NCBI GenBank assembly: GCA_019671005.1
Contig: CM033747.1
Coordinates: forward strand, 28,981,188 to 29,045,187
DNA from: Hibiscus mutabilis
Lineage: Eukaryota > Streptophyta > Magnoliopsida > Malvales > Malvaceae
Length of the DNA: 64,000 nt
Reading direction: 5' to 3'
In this document: positions 57,195 to 64,000 of the stretch, one piece after another
Layout of the letters: every line of letters starts with the position of its first letter
Position numbering within the stretch: the stretch's first letter is position 1
The notes under the pieces: generated by a model
Database searches by the model: none
The model's input: only the letters and a program-made list of their open reading frames with translations
What the model was told of the DNA's origin: nothing
Translations under genes and position numbers: made by a program

Positions 57195-58658
57195 CTATTC
57201 AAGCAAATTGCACAAGGGTTTAGTAATTTTAGCAAAATTATGAATGAAACTCCTGTAAAAACCTGCATGTCCAAGAAAGCTTTGGATTCCTTTAACCAAA
57301 CTTGGTGGGGGTAATCTCTCGATCACGTCCACCTTGGCTTTATCTACTTCAATTCCCTTGGATGAAATCTTGTGGCCGAGCATTATTCCTTCATCTACCA
57401 TAAAATGGCACTTCTCCCAATTAAGGAGTAAATTGGTTTCTTTATATCTTGCCAACACCTTCTCTAAATTACCGAGGCAACTGTCGAATTCATTACCAAA
57501 ACCGAAAAAATCATCCATGAAGATCTCAAGGAAGTCTTCGACCATGTCTGAAAAGAGTGCCATCATGCATCTTTGGAAGGTTGTCGAGGCATTACACAAT
57601 CCGAATGGCATCCTTCAGAAAGCATAAGTATCGTATGGGCATGTGAAGGTTGTCTTTTCTTGATCTTCTTGTGCTATGGCAATTTGATTGTAACCTTAAT
57701 AACCATCAAGAAAATAATAAAAGGGTTTACCTGCAAGACGGTCAAGCATTTGATCAATAAAGGGTCATGGGAAGTGATCTTTCCTAGTGGCTTTGTTTAG
57801 CTTTCGATAATCCATGCAAACCCTCCAACCGGTCACAGTCCTGGTTGGAATGAGTTCATTGTTTTCATTACTTACCACTGTTATACCTCCCTTTTTTGGT
57901 ACACATTGTACCAGACTTACCCATGTACTATCAGAGATAGGGTATATGATGTCGCCGTCAAGCCACTTGATGATTTCTTTCATTACAACCCCTTTCATGG
58001 CATGATTCAGTCTCTTCTGGGACTCAATTGAAGGTTTGTGATCATCTTCCAACAAAATCTTGTGCATACACACTGCCGGGCTAATTCCCTTCAAGTCGGT
58101 AATTGTCCGCTCTATTGCCTTCTTGTGTAGCATCAACAATTTGATCAGCATCTTTTCTTGCTCAGGCTGTAACTTATAGGAAATAATTACAGGCAATGTA
58201 TTATCAGTTCCCAAGTAAGCATATTTTAGTTGCCCTGGCAATTGTTTCAACTCAAGAATCGGTGGTTGTTCAATGGAGGGCTTTTCGAGTTTACCTTCCT
58301 TACCTGAGTAATCCAGTGGTTCAAAGTATGTACCTGGTCGATTGACTAACCAATTTGCCTCTTCTTTTTGTTCCTCATCAATCGGTTCTTCATACTCCTC
58401 AGGTTCCTCTTGATCGGCAATGTAGTTGCCGAGGTAACTAAATTCTTTGTCGAAGTCAAACTCTATCGTGGCATGAAGAAGTTGGCATTCTTCCGGATCA
58501 TCGGCATGCCTTAGTGTTTGGAACACATTTAGTTTAACTTGCTGGTCATTCACTCTCATTGTGAGTTCTCCCTTTTCAACATCGATCAAGGTTCTCCCTG
58601 TTGCAAGAAAGGGTCTCCCAAGAATGATAGGTTCATGCTCATCTGCTTCACAATCCAA
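57195..58658 (-). pseudogene. Reverse transcriptase of Athila B
   Basis: 57765-58658 (297 codons) holds the protease-RT linker and the RT start: HEPIILGRPFLATGRTLID, KQLPGQLKYAYLG, STWVSLVQCVPKKGG, WRVCMDYRKLNKATRKDHFP. Stops follow near 57765, 57695 and 57615. 57195-57611 (138 codons) has MPFGLCNASTTFQRCMMALF and catalytic FMDDFFGFG, then SFLGHAGFYRSFIHNFAKI. NASTTF replaces the usual NAPATF, coinciding with a GTTGTCGAGGCATT motif copy on the other strand. Inactive because of the stops. Confidence 0.88.
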
Positions 58659-58921
58659 AACAATAAAGTCAGCGGGAAAAATAATTTATCAACTTTTACC
58701 AGTATGTCTTCAATTTTTCCCTCTGGATGCACATAGGATCTGTCGGCTAGCTGTAGCATAACTGTTGTAGGTATTGCCTTCCCGATTCCTAGTTTCTGGA
58801 AAATCAATTTAGACATCAAGTTTATGCTTGCTCCAAGGTCACATAATGCTTTCCCAACATAGTGGTTTCCGATGGAATAAGGTATTGTGAAACTTCTGGG
58901 ATCCTTCAACTTGGGTGGCAT
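58586..58921 (-). pseudogene. Aspartic protease of Athila B
   Basis: Contains GKALCDLGASINLMSKLIF with the active-site D-L-G-A-S, then GKAIPTTVMLQLADRSYVHP and EGKIEDILVKVDKLFFP. A frameshift at about 58640 moves to the RT frame (EPIILGRPFLATG). It would cleave the Gag-Pol precursor. Confidence 0.85.
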
Positions 58922-60827
58922 TCGATTGTGGACATGTATCCCTCTGTTGCAGCAACTGTTTCAAACTCTCCTAGCCTTGTTCTCTTGGACACAATGTCTT
59001 TAAGAAACTTGGCATAGTTCGACATTTGTTCAATTGCTTCAACCAATGGCAAGTTGATGTGGACTTGCTTTAGGATATCAAGAAACTTCTTGAATTGATA
59101 TTCTTGCTTTTGTCGCTTCAACCTTTGTGAGAATGGTGGTGGAAGTCGGATATCTTCAATCCTTTTATTGGTCTGGAACCTGATTGATGGCATTGTCGAG
59201 GATCCTAGAGTTGCCAAGGCATTGTCAACTGGGGTTGTCGTGGCGTGCCTGTCGTTGGTTGTCGCGGCATCCTTATCGCTGGTTACCGAGGCATGCTTAT
59301 CGCTGGTTGCCGCGGCAATTCCTGGTTTAGCATCTGAGGCTTTGCCGCTGAGTTCATCTTGTTCTTTTTGTGGAGTTTTGTTTGATGAGCGAGCTTGAGC
59401 CTCTTTAAGTTGTTGGCCACTTCTAGTGGTGATCGCCTTACATTGCTCATGGCCAGTTCCTCTTGGGACTTTAGTATCGCTAGGTAAACCTCCTTGTGGT
59501 CTAGTATTCAGGTTTTGAGCAAATTGTCCGACTTGATTTTCTAATGATTTGATTGCCGCCTCTTGGTTTTGCAATCTCATCTCGGTCCTGTTAATTAAAG
59601 CATCAGTTCTTTTTATGAAGTTATTATTCTCAGCCATATAAGATTCAGTTTTCAACATAAAAGCATTGAGAGAATTTTCCAAAGAACTAGATGTTGTCGG
59701 TTGTTGTTGCGGCAACTGTTGCCATGGCATATTCTGCTGGAATCCTGATGCTTGTGCATTCTGATTGTTCCGGTTTATAGCATTGTTGGGATTACTCCAT
59801 GAAAAATTCGGGTGCTTCTTCCAAGCTGGATTGTATGTATTGGACACCACATTGTTGTTCCGATTGTAATTCCCAACATAAAAGTTGGATTCTGGATTCT
59901 GCATACATTCAGAAGAATCATGGTTACCACCACATAACTCACTAAAGGAATCCATTACCTTAACCTCCTATGTGTTGTTTGGTTTCTGCATGTTCTGGAC
60001 CATCTTGGTTAGAGTGACCAATTGTGCCGAAATTGAGTCTGATGATCTCGGTTCATGTATTGTGGCTTGGCGTCTAACTCCTCCTCTTCTAGCAAATGGG
60101 AATTGATAATCATTCTTGGCAAGCATGTTTAGAATTTGCATTGCTTCCTCCGGTGACTTATCTAGGAGTATGGCGTTCGTCGAGGCATCTAGCATTATCC
60201 TTATTGGTGTATTCACAGCGTTGTAAAACATTGTTACTTGTGTCCACACTGGAATCCGTGCAGGGGCCATTTATGTAGAAATTCTCTATATCGCTCCCAA
60301 GCCTCGTACATGGATTCATCATCTGCCTGCCGAAAAGAAGTAATTTCGTTACGAAGCTTATCAGTCAAATTTGTAGGATTAAATCGAGCAAGGAAATCAA
60401 GACAAAGATTGGTACAAGATCCTATTGATCCGGTAGGAATACTATTCAACCATGCTTTCGCCCTATCCCTCAGTGAATAGGGGAATAATCTTAGTCGTAA
60501 AACATCGAGGGTGACTCCTTGTATTTTGAATGAATTGCAAATCTTGAGGAAAGATTTAAGATGTTGTCGTGCATCTTCAGTTGCTGAGCCGCCAAATTGA
60601 CCAATTGTGTTGATCATATTGAACATCACTGGTTTCAACTCAAAGTGGTCGGGTTCAATTTCAGGTGTGACAACTCCTGGATTAAGTCCTTCAAGATCTT
60701 CTTCAAGATAGTCTCGAATAGTTCTGTTTTGTGCAAGAATCACTCCTCCTCCTACTGGAACATCTTGATTCATATTGTTGTCTTGATTAGCCATTGCTAC
60801 TCTTAACCTTCGTCTGAGTCTTTGCAA
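58906..60827 (-). pseudogene. Gag of Athila B
   Basis: Probable start MANQDNNMNQDVPVGG (60794). 60234-60827 includes the gag core (RLFPYSLRDRAKAWLNSIPT, CLDFLARFNPTNLTDKLRNE). A one-base frameshift near 60250 leads to 59968-60270 (MFYNAVNTPIRIMLDASTNA), then a single in-frame stop before MDSFSELCGGNHDSSEC (59955), a partial zinc knuckle. Then YVGNYNRNNN, TYNPAWKKHPNFSW, a coiled-coil-like stretch and the protease-proximal RLPPPFSQRLKRQKQEYQFK. At 59190-59330 the 24-bp repeat encodes SDKHASVT, SDKDAATT, NDRHATTT, PVDNALAT. Confidence 0.85.
59210..59320. repeat. 24-bp palindromic minisatellite within gag of Athila B
   Basis: Motif starts at 59234, 59258, 59282 and 59306, exactly 24 bp apart (gttgtcgtggcgtg, gttgtcgcggcatc, gttaccgaggcatg, gttgccgcggcaat), each followed by 'c.tatcgctg'-like spacers. 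In frame, eight codons per unit. Confidence 0.9.
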
Positions 60828-60961
60828 GGTTCATTTTATTTCTGGATCAAAAGGATATTCTGGTGTAATCGGTCTCGCCCTGGTCATATACCAATGCAAA
60901 ACCAAATTTTGTTAACCCCTTGAATCTTAAACAAGAAAATAAAACAAAGTTGCTATTTCCA

Positions 60962-60984
60962 ATCCCCGACAACGGCGCCAAAAA
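60962..60984 (-). other. Primer-binding site of Athila B
   Basis: On the minus strand tttttggcgccgttgtcggg follows the 5' LTR end (60987) by two bases. This 'tggcgccgttg.cgggga' site is the hallmark Athila PBS. Confidence 0.9.
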
Positions 60985-60986
60985 CT

Positions 60987-62464
60987 TGTTGTGCGTAATA
61001 AGTGTTCCGCAATTGTGCAAGTGTACACGTCGCAAGTTATAGTATAAAAGATATCGTCTCCACAGGGATTGGTGCCACTTCAAGAATCTAATCTCTTGCA
61101 CTGTAAAAAGTAAAAACACAAGTAGGTGATTGTAGGAGTTTTAACTAACAACTAAACTAGAAAGCAATAAAGTAAAAGAATATGTAATCAAATGAGAGAG
61201 AATAGGCCAGGTTATCGTGAGTTGAGGTGTGATAGCTGATTGGATCGTCTTGGTAAAAGAGTGAAAAGGCAACTCAGTTGCCGTGGCAACTTGCGCAGCG
61301 GGGTTGCCTTGGCAACTAATCGACGGTTTTCTGGGCAACTAGCTGTGCAACTACTTGGGCGGCTGGGCAGCAACTTCAAGGTTCGGCGGAGCATTCTTCA
61401 ATGGTTTCTTCTTATCCCTAAGTCGAAACTCTTGTTAATTGTGCATGCCTTGATAATACATCCCTGCGTGTGAACAACAACCAATCTTGCGCTCCTCTTA
61501 GCCGTTGAAATCCTTAACTTATTCCTAAGTCGGATTAATCCTCGCCATCAATAGATTGAATAAAGACCATACTCATTTGTTTCTTGAATCTAACTCTCCC
61601 GATATTATATAAATAGATGAAGTTACGAGATCCTCTCCCAATTCACTCGCAAACAAGAATAAAAACCAAGAATGAGTAAACCTTGAATTGAAAGTGCAAA
61701 CTCTTATTACCTAAACAAAATCCAATTGTTTCTCACAACCACAAAACACAATAACCTTAGCCAAATAGATTTAGTTCATGTCTAGGTTCCAAAAAAACAC
61801 AAGACAAAGAATTCCTAACATAAACCTAATTGAACAAGAAAGAAAAAAGATGAAGAATGGTTGAAGCCTTATCGAAATCTCTCCTTTCTTGCTCTCATCG
61901 AAATCTCTCCCCCTCCTTTGAGTTTGACGGCTTGGTCTCCTTTAAATAGGAGATGGCTAGGTCAAAATCCTTCTTAAGGAGGAAGTTAAATTGGAATTAA
62001 ATACTTTAAAAGAATATAATTCTTTATTATATTTAAATTCCTTCTAGATCTTCTCCTATCTTTTTGGGATTTAATTTCTCTTTGACCTTTTCATGGAAAT
62101 CAAACTCCTTTGGGATTTAACTTTGCTCCATATCATCTTGGGCTTATCTAGTCAAAAAATTCGATTATCATATCATCTTATCCCTTATCAAAAATTGCTC
62201 TGGCAACTAGCTCGGCATCTCCTTCATGCATTGCCCTGGCAATTGGTTCCAGCCTTGCTTTGGCAAGTGATTCTGCACACACACAAAAACACACCAAAGC
62301 AGTATCTTTTTCCAAAAAATTAAGCAAAATATGAAATCAAGCTTGTCCATCAAGGAAACAATGCAAACATACATGAATGGCTAAAAATGCAACTAATATG
62401 AGCCTAAGTCTAGAAATAATATGAATAAAAAGGGAATAAAAATAGTAATTTTGAATACTTAACA
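60987..62464 (-). repeat. 5' LTR of Athila B
   Basis: Nearly identical to 50753-52264. Contains GTTGCCGTGGCAAC (61277-61290) and GTTGCCTTGGCAAC (61303-61316). Lacks one of the roughly 37-bp units seen in the 3' LTR. Confidence 0.9.
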
Positions 62465-62469
62465 GCACG

Positions 62470-63400
62470 CATTGTGCTGGGCTAACCCAAGAGCTATCGA
62501 AAATAGGATATATAATCCCTGCATCAAGCCATTTTATGATCTCTTTTTTCACTACCTCTTACATGCTTGGGTTTAGCCTTCTTTGGCCTTCAATGGTCTT
62601 GCCATGGTACTCCTCTAAGATAATCTTGTGCATGCAAATGGTTGGGCTAATACCTCTGATGTCTGCCAAGGTCCATCCTAATGCTCGCTTATGATTACAT
62701 AATATTGCCAACAATCTTTCTTCCTGATCATTAGTGAGACCAGTGGCAATGATCGCTGGTAGAGTTATGTGTTCACCTAAGTAAGCATACTTCAAGTGAT
62801 CTGGCAGTGGTTTCATTTCCAATGCTGGTGGCTCCTCAATTGATGGTCTAGGTGCCTTGATTTCTCTACCGGCCAACTGTAGTGGCTCAATTTAACTCGC
62901 CGCCTCATCCTCCAAGTCTAATTCTTCTGGTTCCTCGAACAATTCAGCTATGCCATCAAGGTTGCTGGCATCAAATTTTGTATCCTGGCATAACTGTGTC
63001 GTGTCCAAAGTGTAAATGGACTCCATCATCTCCTCTGCTTGGCACTCATCAGGTTTATCTGCACATTTCAAAGCTTGAAACACATTAAATGTAACTTGCT
63101 GGTCATTCATGCGCATTGTTTGTTCCCCTTTATGAACATCAATCAAAGCCCTACTCGTGGCAAGAAAAGGTCTCCCCAAAATAATTGGGAAATTAATACT
63201 AGCCTCATAAACCAAAATGATAAAATCATTTGGAAAAATAAATTTGTCTACCTTTACCAAAGACATCCTCAATCTTACCCTTGGGATGTGCATAGGATCG
63301 GTCTGTCGGTGAAGTGTCACCGTGGTAGGTCTTGCTTCTATGCCAAGCTTAGGAAAACTAACATTGGCAGCGAGTTGATGCTGGCTCCTAGGTCACGAGT
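62470..63400 (-). pseudogene. Protease and N-terminal RT of Athila A
   Basis: About 63390-63350 reads DLGASIN (protease active site). 62892-63320 continues with FPIILGRPFLATSRALIDVH and ends at a stop after DLEDEAAS. 62559-62876 has EIKAPRPSIEEPPALEMKPL, DHLKYAYLG, DIRGISPTICMHKIILEEY; after a stop the frame resumes with KKEIIKWLDAGIIYPIFDSS and WVSPAQCV, where element B cuts. The remaining RT is at 49990-50752. Confidence 0.85.
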
Positions 63401-64000
63401 GCTTTGCCCATAAATTTATTGCCAATAGTGCGGGGAATAGTGAAACTTCTCGGATCTTTCGGTTTTGATGGAAAACAATTTAGGATCATGGCACTTACAT
63501 CCTTCAGTCAGCACAACAATTTCAAAGTCTCGCAACTTCCTCTTCTTAGACAGGATGTCCTTCATGAATTTGACATAGTTGGGCATTTGCTCAAGGGCTT
63601 CTACCAATGGAATGTTGATTTGCAATGGCTTAAGAACCTCTAAGAAGCGCTTGAACTGCTGGTCTTGCTTATGCTGTTGAAGTCTTGCTGGAAATGGTGG
63701 TGGCGGATAAACATATGCCGGTGTTGTTGCCTTTGTCAGGGCTATTTGGCATCGGTATGTTGTCTGGCATCAGTTCTGGCATCATATGTTTTTGTTTCCT
63801 CTTTCTCTTCCTCCCTGGGATCATCTACTGGCAGAGGCTTCTCATCTTGGCAATTTATTGGCTGCTTAGCAACCTTCTCTATTTCGCACTGCTTACCACT
63901 CCGAAGAGTTATAGCTTTACACTGCTCATTGTTTTTGTGTCGAGCATCTTCAGTATCACTTGGCAATGCTCCCTGTGGTCGATTGCTGAGTGCACTGGCA
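63401..64000 (-). pseudogene. Gag C-terminal part of Athila A (continues past window)
   Basis: 63742-63966 has EQCKAITLRSGKQCE, as in B (EQCKAITTRSGQQLKE). 63416-63625 has INIPLVEALEQMPNYVKFMK and DILSKKRKLRDFE, the protease-proximal gag tail. The frame is broken near 63640-63740 (TYDARTDARQHTDAK, then loss). A short TGGCAT repeat encodes this Ala/Asp/Thr stretch, at the same place where B has its 24-bp array. Confidence 0.75.

Larger units (their letters stand above)
50753..62464 (-). mobile_element. Athila-type Ty3/gypsy retrotransposon B, complete but decayed
   Basis: LTRs 50753-52264 and 60987-62464 bracket gag, protease, RT, RNase H, integrase and ORF3, all on the minus strand. The target duplication GCACG is perfect (50748-50752, 62465-62469). 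The PBS (tttttggcgccgttgtcggggat, 60962-60984) is the Athila type (tRNA-Asp). The PPT is at 52265-52276. Length is 11.7 kb. Frameshifts and stops occur in gag, RT and integrase. The element carries dozens of copies of a palindromic short motif (see findings). Confidence 0.93.
43684..64000 (-). mobile_element. Athila-type Ty3/gypsy retrotransposon A (host of element B, runs off right edge)
   Basis: On the minus strand: gag (63401-64000 and beyond), protease and N-terminal RT (62470-63400), then element B (50753-62464), RT and RNase H (49354-50752), integrase (48208-49370), ORF3 (46443-47618), PPT (45244-45256) and 3' LTR (43684-45243). The 5' LTR is outside the window. The domain order PR-RT-RNase H-IN and the extra 3' ORF fit Athila. 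Multiple stops and frameshifts make it inactive. The flank before the LTR is ATATA; its partner cannot be seen. Confidence 0.85.

Overview
The window is AT-rich nuclear DNA of a flowering plant, most likely a eudicot. It has an intron-rich MADS-box gene with GT-AG introns set in a dense nest of LTR retrotransposons and small DNA transposons. There is no bacterial-type operon, no rRNA or tRNA gene that I can support, and no CRISPR array. The one cellular gene family present is SVP/AGL24-like (type II MIKC MADS-box, floral-timing regulators).

Layout. (1) 1-1181: exons 3-8 of an SVP-like gene (copy 1; its 5' exons would lie left of the window), followed by a foldback DNA element (1726-2358) and gene-free AT-rich DNA to 5029. 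(2) 5030-18652: a non-autonomous Tat/Ogre-type Ty3/gypsy element on the minus strand, with LTRs of about 3.1 kb, a decayed gag and no pol. (3) 18653-19982: upstream region. 19983-25343: an apparently complete eight-exon SVP-like gene (copy 2, 205 codons plus stop). Its 3.4-kb intron 2 carries a foldback MITE, a degenerate hAT transposon and two further MITEs. (4) 25731-43478: a SIRE-like Ty1/copia element (5' LTR plus decayed gag), cut in its LTR by a second Ogre-type element (26371-41958, plus strand, perfect CACTA target duplication). The copia gag is cut at 43479 by a probable piece of another gypsy LTR. (5) 43684-64000: Athila-type Ty3/gypsy element A (minus strand, running off the right edge), with a second Athila-type element B (50753-62464, minus strand) inserted into the reverse-transcriptase codons of A (GCACG target duplication). 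Both Athilas carry an extra ORF after integrase that resembles the putative plant transposon protein domain.

The nest gives a relative order of events. The foldback element predates the duplication of the SVP 3' half, and the hAT-like MITE at 23961 came after it. The copia element is older than the Ogre element in its LTR, and Athila A is older than B. No retrotransposon here has an intact pol.

The most unusual signal is in Athila B. A palindromic core (GTTGCC-NN-GGCAAC and variants) recurs through its LTRs, gag, pol and ORF3. In several places it forms tandem arrays with a 24-bp (8-codon) period that keep the reading frame. A second notable pattern is that the two Ogre-type elements share the same 3' architecture of conserved blocks, repeat array, polypurine tract, second array and PPT, while the array sequences differ. 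All coordinates were read by eye; similarity statements come from recognised family motifs, not from searches.
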